64,000 nucleotides of DNA from Galaxea fascicularis (taxonomy: Eukaryota; Cnidaria; Anthozoa; Scleractinia; Euphylliidae): the NCBI GenBank assembly GCA_948470475.1, contig OX419338.1, positions 8,615,705 to 8,679,704 on the forward strand, read 5' to 3'. A program made the translations under genes and the position numbers. Of the stretch, positions 25,201-36,144 are shown one piece after another; within the stretch, counting starts at the first letter, position 1, and each line of letters begins with the position of its first letter. Under the pieces are notes generated by a model. The model was not told the DNA's origin, ran no database searches, and saw only the letters and a list, made by a program, of their open reading frames with translations.

Positions 25201-28200
25201 ATTTACTTAAATTTAGTGCTCTACGAAATTGCTCCCTTCGTTTGTTGTTAAATAGCGCACAAAATAAACTGATTTTAAACTGATAAATCGTTTAACTTTT
25301 AAAGAGATAGCCCATTGTAGTGGGTTGCGTATAACCCTGTCTCCATAAACAGCTTCAAACAAAAGCATTTGGTCGTTTGTTGCAGTGACTCGAGCGCACT
25401 ACATACCAACGCATTAAGAAGAATTGCAATCGTTATACAACCCTAAATTACCTTTTGCATACACAAAGTCGGCTAGCTTGGTTATTTAGGGCTGGTTTCC
25501 TTCTAGCGGCCACAAATGTAAGGGAAATCATTGAAAGCACTCACGTGTCCTTGTTGATCAAGCTCGTTATTGGTCAGTTTAACTTTATCGAATGACACCA
25601 CTTGTCTCATCCAATCCTCGCCAAGCGTGGGAGAATCAGGATGAATGTACACGCGCCCTGGCATTGGTGCGTCGGCATTTCCCGCCACTACCCACTTGGA
25701 ACTATGATAGGCGTACCTGATGAAAAGAAGAGAGAACTTCTGAATGAAAAAATAGTCATACCATACTTTCTTACCTCCACATTTGTTTGGCTACTGTGGT
25801 TCAAAATTGTACTCGCGAGATATACGAGATATACGAGATATACTCATTTGAGAGTCCAGCAAATTTGTCCTTCAGGGAATTTCACTGATCTTCACTGAGT
25901 GTATGAAAACCAAACCTAACACCAAACGATTCTGATCTCGTTGTCTGTAACTTTAGAACCAAAGTAGCAATATAATGCGCTTTCCAGGCAATAGGCTATC
26001 TCAAAGGGGAGATTTCAGTGTTTTCCCACTGAACATTAAAACTGAATTTATATTAATTGGGACTTGGTTTTATGAACAAATACAGGGGCAAGTGCCTACC
26101 TATATCGCTTGTTGTCCAGAGGCACTACATCCATCATAAGCATGTAACAGCTTTTTGGATCCAATCCTGATACCTTGACACGAATAGCAGGGAACATGCG
26201 CCTAAAACGGAAGAGGCAAATAAATAAATAAATAAAAATACAGCTTGCACCTGAAGGCTGTTTCTCCTCGAGCTTGGGAATTGTTGTTGTTGTTTTTTTT
26301 TTTCGCCGGATTGCTACAGCAAAATAAGGGCAAGGCTGGGAGGGTCATGATGGTCATACTGGCAAATAATACACGTGAAATAGCCTCTTTACTTATCGCA
26401 GGTTCTTCTCCTAATACAGACAGTCTTTGGAAGTTAAACAAAACTCCCTAAACACTGAGTAAAACGTAAACAAAGGCACGATAGTACGGCACTACCTGCT
26501 ATGAGTGCATCGTATCCCAGTAGAGGCCATGGGCTTAATGGAGAGGTGTTATTGATTTTACTGCGGAACTTCAATTGAAAATCTAGAGGAAGCCTTGCAT
26601 CGATGGCGGACCAGACTAACGCGTGGTCGAACTATTTTGTCAATTTCTGTACGTGAATTAGCAGGTGAAGATGACAGTCGGTAAAAACTCACGAAAATTG
26701 TCTTGTTTAAAACTAGACAGAGTTGTGTGTTTGATCTTGTAAAACTTTTCAGTTGTGGATTTCTTCGACAGTACCACTTAATTGTCATTATTTAATTTAT
26801 TTTTTTTTGTTTAATCAATTTACCAACAAAGGCAGGTGACAAGTCCCCTACAAGGTGTATAAATCTTGTTTCTTTTAGGCTTCTGATAACTTCGCAGCTC
26901 CCCTGTCTTTACTGGACATCTTTCACCCGCAGTTCAAATATACGAAATTTTAAACATTCCCACCTGAAGTTCATCAAGCTAGAATTATATAAATACCAGA
27001 GGAAAAAGTATACTGAGACCCGGCGACTGAGTTGACCTTAATTAAGCAGTCCCTGGTTTTTCTCAAGGGCAGTACAGCTACCATGCCATACACATACTCC
27101 GTTCCGACCCCCTGTTGCCCAACCTAAGGCTGTGGTATGGCTGAAACAACATCGATACGGAAAGGGTTGCAAGGGGAAATTGTTTCACGATTATTTCCAA
27201 GGATCTGTTAGTGTATCTAGCAGACTATACACGCTTCGCCCAAGGGAGGTGCCTGCTGAGTGGAAACTCGAACTGCCCAGCAATTTATTCGATCTTCCGT
27301 ACTCACAGTACACGCACAAATGCCACAAGTTTTTGTCTCATCATTGTACTAGTTGGACGTCAACTGAGATCACTGAGCTCAAGTGTTCTGTTACGTTGCA
27401 AGATTCCGCGGTGCACAAAAATTCGTTTCAGTCTGTCCACCAGATTGTTGTTTTCTCTGGTTATTACATCCGGATAACCTTTCCCATGAATCGCCATAAT
27501 TAATTGATCCAAGTTGTCTATATATTTTTTTACTAGCACACTGCTTTCGCTCTTTTCTTTATCCATCAGAACGGAGCTGGAAACCAACATTCAAAATCTT
27601 TAGACGTGAAAAAATGTCTATAAAACGTGAAGTATTTGAGTTATACGGTTAACAACAGTGGGTTATCTTTACACATTTTGAAATGGGACAGATTTCCTGA
27701 CGTGCGACGTACCCCAATCGGAGTGAAGATCATTTCATTTAATCGTTTGAACTGACAAATTAAGGAGCTCAAAAATAGAAGCGTTGATTAATTTGTTCGT
27801 GGCATTCAAGACAATTAGGAGGCGATTTTTCTGTTCGATGGCGGGTCTCGATGCGATAAGTACTTTTCATCAAAAATTTTGCAGCGGGAAACTACGAGAC
27901 GCGTCTGATCGGAACAGTGACATTTGCAACTGATTTGATGAACACATCGTCCAAAACTCTGACAGAGGGCTGGACAATCGATTTACGAACGAGTAAAGGC
28001 AATGTTAAAAAATTGTGCAATATTCAAGAAGCCGTTCTGATCTAACAAATTTTGCGCTTTTAGTTCCACCTTAGGAGAGGCTTTACCTGAATAGAAATAA
28101 ACGAGAAACATCACTACGACATCTTCGTAATATAAACTAGCTATAGTGTCATTCACCATTTTTTAGTTGGCTCCGGCTGAGGCAATTGACCCGCAAATGC

Positions 28201-29596
28201 TCAAATGATTTCGCAATGTTTTCATTTGTCTTTGATCGTTTCTTTTTCTGGGCGGACGGTTGAAAAGAACCAAATCAAAGTCCACTCAGTGCACTTTTTT
28301 TTCACCTAGCGAGACTGGCTGCTGTTTCTGGGTGGAACCAGTTTTAATTTGAGTGGTTGAGTGCACTGACTGACCCAATGAAAGCTATTCAGCAGCAATT
28401 TCCTGTTATTAAATACAGTTTGTGGTGAAATGTTTCTCAATTTGAACTTTTACGAATTTTTTGCGTTTGTTTTGTGCTTAGACTGTCTTGTGCCAGGTTG
28501 AAAGAAAGGCAACGGGACTAAGGGCCTCCATCGCCTCAGGCCCCAAAGCGAACTTGTTACTCTCGCAGTGTTATCACCTCGACGGCGCAGTGAAGGGGCC
28601 CGTTTCTCGAAAGTCCCGTAAACTTTTCGGGCCCGAAAAGCCATTTCAAAAGTTGTGATCCATTTATTCTAAAAAGTTGGTCCTTTACTATGATTTCAAG
28701 ATACGAAAAGGAAAATTTGTTGCAAAATTTCATGCCTGGAAACGTCGTCGTTTTTAAGATACGAAGGAAATTATAGCACCCGAAATGCGCCCGAAAAGTT
28801 CCGGGGGTTTCGAGAAACGCACGCCAGAAACGAAAGTGTGAAAAACGGAAAAGCCTTTAAAAATAGCACTTATCAGTTGTTTGTGCTTGAGAAATCCCTA
28901 CTATTTCCGTACTGTCGCAAGGCAAGCATCAACAAACTGTATTCAGTCTTTTTCCTCAGTCATCGGCGTAACGTGTTCGCTTCGTCTGGTATACAAAAGC
29001 GCACGAATTGTCGAAAAGGAGAAAGGTAAGTTATTTGCTATTACTGAGATAACGTACTTTACTACGGTCGACGAACCTCAAGAAAATTACTACAATTACT
29101 ACTTTAAATGCGGCGGCCTGCGGTACCAGCCTGAAGCCAATCTCTTTTTAAGTCCAGCTTTGATCTCGAGATTTAAAAAGTTGTTAATTCTTACCTGCCG
29201 GCCTTCGTAATTATCATCTCAGTTCCCAGCTCAAAGAAACGGTGCCACAAATCTCTCATTTGCAGCTCCACAGTGATTTCCTCGCCTTCTAAAGTCTCTG
29301 TAGATTCAACTCGGCTTTGCATGGCTTGCATTGAACCTAAGGCTTCAGTGGCGAGATCTGATGGTGGAAAAAAAGCAAACGCATAAGTACGCTAGGAAAG
29401 AACGTGCGTGTCTACCGCGACCTCCCGATTGTGTATTGCACTAACCTTGACAGGGACTGTCCGGCGTTGTTCGGTCTGTAGCCGTTCTTGTCTCAGTCGG
29501 CTGGGTTGTTTGCTCAGAGGAAATCAGGGATTCGACTGAGAAAGCGTTAGCGCGAGAAGAGAGGTTTCCATTTGCGAGAATTCCAGTCTGATTCAT
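19297..29596 (-). CDS. Tbx15/18/22-like: T-box transcription factor, Tbx15/18/22-like, eight coding exons
   Basis: Coding exons on the minus strand: 29596-29446, 29357-29195, 26201-26100, 25716-25545, 24918-24754, 22565-22506 (or -22511), 20202(or 20200)-20099, 19688-19297. Exon 1 carries AFSVESLI, an eh1 Groucho-binding motif like that at the N-terminus of Tbx15/18/22 proteins. Exons 2-6 give a full T-box: [110 protein letters not shown]. The last exons are Ser/Pro/Tyr-rich. A nuclear DNA-binding regulator, probably a repressor through eh1. All junction phases agree except exon 6 to 7. The in-frame option there uses a GTAGAG donor after residue pair DS and gives about 433 residues. A GTGAGT at 29,815-29,820 could end a 5' non-coding exon. 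Confidence 0.88.
20272..20385 (-). repeat. Possible retrotransposon/SINE 3' tail fragment
   Basis: On the minus strand a GAATAGCACC-TTCGGGAGAG block is followed by AATAAAGTTATTATATTATT, typical of the 3' end of cnidarian LINE/SINE copies. No coding part. It lies in the last T-box intron region upstream of exon 7. Confidence 0.3.
21670..22210. mobile_element. Foldback element with ~190-bp inverted arms in a T-box intron
   Basis: The left arm (21,670-21,865) has GCCATTTCG, GCAGGGAACTG, GAGTTTCAAAT, TGACACCATCACATGAAA, GAACAGAGACCAAGTTATGG and CAAATCCATACAAA. The right arm (22,010-22,210) has these blocks reverse-complemented in mirror order. The ~145-bp spacer has no ORF. A non-autonomous DNA element. 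Confidence 0.75.
22951..23088. mobile_element. Palindromic element with ~60-bp arms
   Basis: The left arm starts CAAATAAAGACTAATCC and includes GTTGTGAACGCA. The right arm ends GATCAGTCTTTATTTG and includes TGCGTTCACAAC. The arms meet at a short GCCTGAA/TTCAGGC centre. The flank (TTCACATCCGCAGTTCATAT, 23,091 on) recurs in inverse form near 53,880, so it is a dispersed repeat. Confidence 0.7.
24046..24153 (+). ncRNA. Hammerhead ribozyme-like palindrome
   Basis: A long inverted repeat (left AATCTTGATGAAGAG..., right ...CTCTTCATCAAGATT) surrounds a plus-strand core: CTGACGA at 24,084-24,090, a GGCA/TGCC stem II (24,092-24,095 with 24,103-24,106), GAAA at 24,107-24,110, a one-pair stem III with a 2-nt loop, and the trinucleotide GTC at 24,114-24,116, the usual cleavage site. 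Stem I is the palindrome itself. This is the layout of a type I hammerhead, a motif known from Penelope-like elements and related retroelements in cnidarians. One unpaired base (T24,091) sits between the core and stem II, so activity is unproven. It lies in a T-box intron. Confidence 0.6.
24276..24438. mobile_element. Foldback element in T-box intron
   Basis: GGTCCGTACTGTAAGTTAC (24,297-24,315 region) is mirrored by GTAACTTACAGTACGGACC (about 24,401-24,420), and the flanks CTTACTAA...CTCG / CGA...TTAGTAAG extend the arms. Inside, a TTTATGGCCC / GGGCCATAA pair forms an inner hairpin. It is non-coding and resembles a repeated cnidarian element by eye. Confidence 0.65.
25820..25850. repeat. Short tandem repeat (CGAGATATA)n
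   Basis: Three copies of a 9-bp unit in a T-box intron. Confidence 0.8.
26202..28594. other. Largest T-box intron, 5' part; no second gene recognised
   Basis: Holds an AAAT-rich short repeat at about 26,218-26,238, poly-T, and several open frames without domains. The frame at 27,360-27,590 (minus strand) looks protein-like in composition, but no domain, start context or splice partner supports it. Confidence 0.35.
28595..28825. mobile_element. MITE-like element with ~37-bp terminal inverted repeats
   Basis: The left end GGCCCGTTTCTCGAAAGTCC leads to AACTTTTCGGGC. The right end GCCCGAAAAGTT leads to GGGGGTTTCGAGAAACG. The ends are inverse copies. There is no ORF. It lies in the T-box gene intron between exons 2 and 3. 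Confidence 0.75.
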
Positions 29597-31103
29597 GGCA
29601 AACGACTGAGAAGTCGAACACTTCGCACCGAGTCGGGTCCAAAGTGGCAACGACTTTACAATATGTGTCCAATTTATGATGCAGGCTATCTTCTGATTAT
29701 ATCAATTAACCGTGATAATTAGATTTATTTTATACCACAGTCATCACTCGTTTCGGAAATACCAGCCAACACTCCTATGACGAACAACAAAGGCCGTCAT
29801 CAAAGTACCGCTGTACTCACCCGGGGGAGCGTAAGAGTACGAGCGTGTTATCGCCTGGTGATTCTCCAATCAGCGGGCTTTTTTCCAGGTTGAAATTTCC
29901 GGTGTTTAGTGTAATTAGCCAGACAAAAACAACAGGGCTAGAAACTTCCATGAGCGATGACGAATCCCCGGTTAGGACGGTGATCCAGGCAGCTGGCAAA
30001 GCGATAATTTGAAAACAACACTACTGAACAAGCTGTTACCCCGCTAAAACAACTCTCCCAAAATCCCACTGATGTTGTTTTGGAATCATGTCTTTTCCTG
30101 TAAGTATAGAGTTATATTTTTCCAGACGATTATTGCCGTAAGCAGAAGTGAAATCATTAAACTGCAATGTGAGTAATTTTTCTCTTTGATTACCTGCAAG
30201 TCTGAGCTATGTGCTGGATTGTTTCCCGTAAATGCTTTTCCAGATGACTTCTGGGAAAGACTGTTTTCTACAAGAAAGTCCCCAACTTCAAAATCAAAAC
30301 CTTTAAATCTGCTGCTGACTTAACAACGATTTCAAGAGAGGCAAAGAAGCTTATAAATTTTCGAAACGTGTTGCTGTTCTCTCTCTTCGCAGATCAATCA
30401 TATCAAGGTTGTTTGTAAGTTGCCTGCGGCGGTATGGTTTGTCGGCAAGTCGTATGAGTGAAGTAATTAAACGATGGTTTGTTTGATGTCCCAGGCATTT
30501 GGAGTGCTAATCGATGGCGTAATGGTTGGTCGCGTGGAAAATAGAGTGCCAAATTGTTGACGGAGTCGACTTATTTGCGCAAAAAATCCTTTTCAACACA
30601 CTCTTACTATTTAGTCCGCTTTAAAAATATTATTACAACGCAACAAGTGACTCAGAAAACAACTGAGCCCTCTTAGATGAACTCGCAGTTGGCGATGTTA
30701 TTGACTCGAAAGTGAGGGACCTCACAGATGTTACTTTTCCAATAACAATGAAAAAAAATAGTTGGAGCCACATGTTTTCCGTTCAGTTTGACAGGCGATG
30801 GGAATGTTTAACAAAGTCTCTTGCAGATGAATCGCTACACATGAATCATATTGCATAAGCTGTAGAAAGGGTTATCTTGTCCGCCTTACCGAATTGCTCC
30901 GTCACAGTTTCCAACTTTGGTGTAAATGAAACCAGCCTGGTCTTCTTGTTACTTAGCCTGCGAATACAGCCGCCTCTCATCGCTATCCTCCGATACGCCT
31001 TTAACCATTTTTCTGGTTTTACCAGTTTTCCTCATTCTTGTTGCTTCCTTGTACCACACTTCCCACAATCATAAGATTTCGTAATTCCTGCGCGTCATAT
31101 ATA

Positions 31104-31321
31104 TAAGAGGGTCCCCTATACTTTTTTCGTGAAACGTGATTGGGAATATTTTTTTCTCGTGAAACGTGATTTAGGTTTAATTGTTCATTCGTGATTCGTG
31201 ATTGCCGATATTTCCTTTATCGTGAACGTGAACGAATTTTGGGAATTATCCGTGACGCGTGAACAGTCTAAATATTTTTACGTGAATGCATAGTTTTCCA
31301 AAGTGGTATAGGGGCCCTTTA
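31104..31321. mobile_element. MITE-like insertion in duplication copy A
   Basis: Ends TAAGAGGGTCCCCTATAC and GTATAGGGGCCCTTTA are imperfect inverse copies. Copy B reads straight through the site (CGCGTCATATATACAATTCTG), giving an empty-site control. A TA-rich target (TATA on both sides) suggests a 2-4 bp TA-type duplication. The centre repeats CGTGAAACGTGAT-like units. Confidence 0.7.
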
Positions 31322-31629
31322 TATAATTCTGAAAGGTTACCCATTTTCGACATGCCAAAATGTGAAAATGAAACTTAAAAAGAATTATTTCAGAACAGAC
31401 GAGACGAAACCCATTACATTTGAAGAATAAATGGAGGACAAAATCAAACTTAGACATAAATGGTCGAAGAACAGCTCTTTCCTTCTCCTACCCAACTACC
31501 CCGAGGCTAGCCTAAGGGCTCCCCAACAGTGGGTCTTACCTCAGTTGAAACCTCGGGGACAGTATAACATGACCTCAGTGGATGCAGTTTTGAGTACACG
31601 GAAACTTATTTCAGAGTCAAACTGAGATT

Positions 31630-31758
31630 GGAGAGATTTAGCATTGCGTTTACGGCAAACGGCAAACGTCAGGCTGAAATTTGCCGTTCACCAAGAACTC
31701 GCGAAATTTATTTGGTTTCACCTTATATTTTGCCTGTTAGTCACAACTAGAGAGCAAC

Positions 31759-31790
<32 letters not shown>

Positions 31791-31871
31791 GAGTTTTCTT
31801 GGTTTTATGACAAGCAGCGGCCTGCCGTTTATCGTTTGGCGTTGGCTGTAAACGCGATGCTAAGTCTCTCT
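31630..31871. mobile_element. 242-bp MITE with 3-bp target duplication
   Basis: The left end GGAGAGATTTAGCATTGCGT and the right end (read inverted) GAGAGACTTAGCATCGCGTT match closely over about 35 bp. The element is flanked by ATT at 31,627-31,629 and 31,872-31,874. Copy B of the duplication has the empty site ACTGAGATTATAAG with one ATT. That fixes the boundaries. Confidence 0.85.
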
Positions 31872-33508
31872 ATTATAAGTTGATCAACCGCAAGCCAGAG
31901 TATTAAAAACGCATGCTTGCAAATTAAATGATCGCATAGGTTCTCAGTCTGGGCGTGAAAGACCATTTATGATCTCTCTAGATAAAAGATAGACTGGACA
32001 ACAGTCTCCTAAAGTGTGCTGCGATCCCTTTGCTCGTTGAATTGCCACGATCTCTGTAGATAATCGGCAACTGCTTTAGCTGAAGGTAAGAAAACTTTAT
32101 CGCGGACAAATCGCGGACCAAAGAAGCAAACTTATGAGGAAAAAATAGTCTTATAACAATCACCACTGCACAGAATAAGTATCCTTGTCATGGCAAAGAG
32201 TTATGGCGATGCATGCTGAATAGATGCAAATTTGTTCAAGTTCTTCTCGCAGACTTTGGCAAAACGCTTAAAACTGGTTTCAAAATATTATTACAGAACA
32301 ACAAGTGGCTTAGAAAACAACCGAGCCCTCTTAGATGAACTCGCAGTTGTCGATGTTGTTGACTCGAAAGTGAGGGACCTCACAGATGTTACTTTTCCAA
32401 TAACAATGAAAAAAAAAATAGTTGGAGCCACATGTTTTCCGTTCAGTTTGACAGGCGATGGGAATGTTTAACAAAGTCTCTTGCAGATGAATCGCTACAC
32501 ATGAATCATATTGCATAAGCTGTAGAAAGGGTTATCTTGTCCGCCTTACCGAATTGCTCCGTCACAGTTTCCAACTTTGGTGTAAATGAAACCAGCCTGG
32601 TCTTCTTGTTATTTAGCCTGCGAATACAGCCGCCTCTCATAGTATCGCTATCCTCCGATACGCCTTTAACCATTTTTCTGGTTTTACCAGTCTTCCTCAT
32701 TCTTGTGGCTTCCTTGTACCACACTTCCCACAATCATAAGATTTCGTAATTCCTGCGCGTCATATATACAATTCTGAAAGGTTACTACACATTTTCGACA
32801 TACCAAAATGTGAAAATAAAGCTTGAAAAGAATTATTTCAGAACAGACGAGACGAAACCCATTATATTTGAAACCGAAATGGAGGACAAAATCAAACTTA
32901 GACATAAATGGTCGAAGAACAGCTCTTTCCTTCTCCTACCCAACTACCCCGAGGCTAGCCTAAGGGCTCCCCAACAGTGGGTCTTACCTCAGTTGAAATC
33001 TCGGTGACAGCACAACATGACCTTAGTGGATCAGTGCAGTTTTGAGTGCACGGAAACTTATTTCAGCGTCCAACTGAGATTATAAGTTGATCAACCGCAA
33101 GCATTAAAAACGCATGAAACGATCGTACAGGTTCTCAGCCTCGGCGTGAAAGACCATTTACAATCTCTCTCGATAAAAGACCCGAGACAAGAATAGACAA
33201 CAGTTTTTCAAAGTGTGCTGCAATCCCTTTGCTCGCTGAATTGCCATGAACTTTGTAGATATTCGGCAAGTGCACCAGCTGAAAGTAAGAAAACTTTATC
33301 GCGGACCAAAGAAGCAAACGCGTGAGGGGCTGGTGTCGTTTGAATTATAATTCAAGGAAAAATACTCTTATGACAATCACCACTGCGCAGAGTAAGTATC
33401 TTTGTTAGCCCTTGTCACGGCAAAGAGTTATGGCGAGGCATGCTGGGTAGATGCAAATTTGTTCAAGTTCTTCTCGGAGACTTTGGCAAAACGCTTAAAA
33501 CTGGTTTC

Positions 33509-34217
33509 TTCTGGGTGGGGAAGAGTTGGTTAAAGGTTTCAAGCAGATAGCAAAAAATGATCAAATGTGACGAAATCAGTAACACGACAATACTTTTTTA
33601 AAAAGACACGTTTCGGTATGACTAATTAATATACTATATCATGTTTGTTAGATCTGCTACTTCCGAGAGCTTTCACGTATCTGCTCTTGGTCTTTATTTG
33701 TAAATGTTAGATTTTCGAGGCCAGAATTGAACATGTAGATAATCGTGAGTCAGCTTACGAGGAGATAAGAAATACATGGAACAACAGTGCCACCAAACCC
33801 TGAATCTTCGTAAAAGCGAGTATCAACGTACTTTGCTTCAAATCAGTTTCTATGTAAGGTTTACCTTATTTGTTATCATTTATTGAATTTGGAATTTACC
33901 CCATATCACCTAATCACCAATGAAGGGAGAGCCAGTGGGAGAACTCCAAATAGTTTTAATGTTCATTCATTAACATATTTATCGTATGCATTGCGTAAAT
34001 CGCTTCCTTCGAGACCGGGATTACCCTGTCTGCGGTGAGACAACACACTTCACAAATGAAGTACATCTTCCTCGTTTTGTTTTTACAAAAATTTAGAGAA
34101 AAATAGATCGAGGTAAAGTTTTCGTACAATTTTTTGCAATTTTCCTTGTTAAGAATGTTACTTTATTCAAGTCTCAAATCGTTCCAGCCGAACACGAGTG
34201 CTCCACTAATTGGGGAG
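33509..34217. other. No feature recognised
   Basis: AT-rich sequence without a supported ORF or repeat. Confidence 0.3.
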
Positions 34218-34414
34218 ACTGTAAATCAAATAAACTCTAATCAAATCAAATATTGTTTTTTGAGGAGAGGGGAAAACCGGAGTACCCGGAGAAAAACCTT
34301 TCGGAACAACAAATTCAGCCCACTTATGACACCGAGTGCGGGAATCGAACCCGGGACACATTCAATTGGTGGAAGGCGAGCGCTCCTCACCACTGCGCCA
34401 ACCCAGGTCGCTAA
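34218..34414 (-). mobile_element. tRNA-derived SINE
   Basis: On the minus strand the element starts GCGACCTGGGTTGGCGCAG with an A-box-like TGGCGCAGTGGTGAG. A B box, GGTTCGATTCCCGC, follows about 45 bp later, then a body with CTCCGGGTACTCCGGTTTTC and an ATTTGATTTGATT tail. The spacing of the Pol III boxes and the tail identify a tRNA-derived retroposon. The plus-strand 120-codon frame over it is spurious. Confidence 0.85.
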
Positions 34415-34883
34415 ATTAGTTACAGCTGGTGAACAGCCTTCACGATACCAGCTGTACCGCAAAACTTGTGCGTCGTCCATTCCAGCTAAGCGATAAAAAA
34501 ACTTTTGATGCACTTTACTTGGTAACTTCAGAAAGCTTCTCGCTACTTCAAAAAAGGCAGACATACTTAGCAGTGTGACTGTTTTCCTAAGAAACAAAAA
34601 ATTTCCTTGGTGTACCGCAAAAGAAAAATAAACGTGCGTTAAAGTATTTAACCCTAATCCTGGATTAAAAAAAGTCACTCGATATGCATTTTCCCTGCGA
34701 TAGCGTCTTATTTTTCTGTAATTAGTCTATAAATACTATGGATCGAGTTAACACCGTTTCAAAGCGGTCGCGTTTTGACCATCGTTCAGTTTGCGATAAT
34801 CAGAATTGATTACACTGTGATTATCCCAGCGGAGAGCGAAAAGAGGATTTAAGGATAATCTTGCAGAATAAACTTTGTCTCTC

Positions 34884-36026
34884 TCACGGAACGAGAATTA
34901 TCAAGGAGTTTATATTCTTTCGTTCTGACATATGTTTCCAGGATCCCTCAGACAAACCGCGAGTCAGTCGTACACCATTTGAGACAACTGAAAAAACTCC
35001 ATGACGTATTGAAGCCTCCTTAACCCGAGTCTGACCTGTGATGAAAATCACATAGTGGGATTGCGTGAATGGCCTGCCGATTGCGTTAATAGTCCACGAG
35101 GTTTTCTTTCGAGGAGTGGGATGAAAGTCATAAGTCCTTTCATAAGATAAGAAGGTATCAAAGGAAACACAAGAGCCTATGACCTTTAAGATCTGCCCCA
35201 TAAATTTGACTATTGTAATAGCTCGTATAAAAAGAAGGATTTTTATAAATACTACCATCGCTGTTTCATATTCAATCATTTACTCGGATTAATATTATTG
35301 AATTACGACCGATAAGCAGCACTTTCATCAGTCTCGAACAACTTGAAAGCCGAGAACGTGTTTGAGATTGTCTGAAATTCGACATTGTTTCGTTCCTCGC
35401 ACCAAGATTAGTGCTTCCGATTTGAGATGGAGAAGGATATTTCAAAGACATTTTGGAAGTGAGGTGTCGTTGTGCGTACAAACCGTGACCGTCTTGACCC
35501 TTTGGATTTTGCCATGCACAAGTTTAATTTCACGACCACTGTTGTAGTAAAATTTGTTGCTCTGGGTCCAACCAATGTTGGTATATCGATCCGTTTCCCA
35601 TTCTCGTCCCCCGTCCTCACTGACTCAGGGCAAATGAGGGAGTGTCCTACCCCAAGCAAACCGCCCTCAGTAGCAGCAGTAGCATTCAGAGAAAATGGAT
35701 TAATTAGTCCACTTGAAAAAACACGAGCACATCGAACCGGGTATGGTACACGTAATATGTCAAATTATCATTATTTTTTGAATGCATCAGTTCTATTTTA
35801 ACAAAGAAATCTTCAAAAAATAATTGCAATCATCGACCAGCTGAGAGGAGCATTTCCCGTCAACGACTGCGGGCGTGACGGACATTTTCATTGTGTAATC
35901 CTGCCTGCACTTGCAGGTCAGAGGAGGTTGTATTGTAGCCGTGTCGCGTTCCCAGTACCGCGGACACGGGTTCTTGTGTACTGGAGTTCGCCAGGTCAAC
36001 CACAGTGAAGCACAGCCGGGCAGCAA
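34884..36026 (-). CDS. Possible exons of an unidentified cysteine-containing protein
   Basis: Three minus-strand frames have gene-like composition. 36,026-35,793 is cysteine-rich: PGCASLWLTWRTPVHKNPC, LTCKCRQDYTM, VVDGKC and a VDDC ending. About 35,659-35,460 reads HSLICPESVRTGDENGK and LVGPRATNFTTTVVV, faintly HYR/sushi-like. About 35,190-34,884 reads VIGSCVSFDTFLSYERTYDF and RKKTSWTINAIGRPFTQ and ends at a stop. I could not join them with consistent splice phases, and recognise no domain with confidence. They could be one secreted or adhesion protein, separate genes, or chance. Confidence 0.25.
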
Positions 36027-36144
36027 GACTTTAACTGGTTTATTACAATCAGGCAGCCGACTAATTATATCACCTGCGTCACTTGCGGTGAAAACTAAAA
36101 AGAATATGCGATCGTCTAAGTTTAACGAAACGAAAACGGACTAA

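Larger units (their letters stand above)
30624..33508. repeat. Tandem duplication, two copies (1.66 kb and 1.23 kb)
   Basis: Copy A is 30,624-32,281 and copy B 32,282-33,508. They abut exactly: both end AAACGCTTAAAACTGGTTTC, and both start AAAATATTATTAC. Identity is high throughout, apart from two element insertions in A (31,104-31,321 and 31,630-31,871). A minus-strand frame in B (32,506-32,733) is broken in A by small indels (CATCGC versus CATAGTATCGC), so it is unlikely to be a conserved gene. I recognise no product. The duplication lies about 1 kb 5' of the T-box gene. Confidence 0.9.

Noticed and set aside
27360..27590. Minus-strand 76-codon frame with protein-like composition
   Set aside because: No domain, no start or splice context; it lies in a large T-box intron.
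34134..34496. 120-codon plus-strand frame
   Set aside because: It is antisense to a tRNA-derived SINE with clear A and B boxes.
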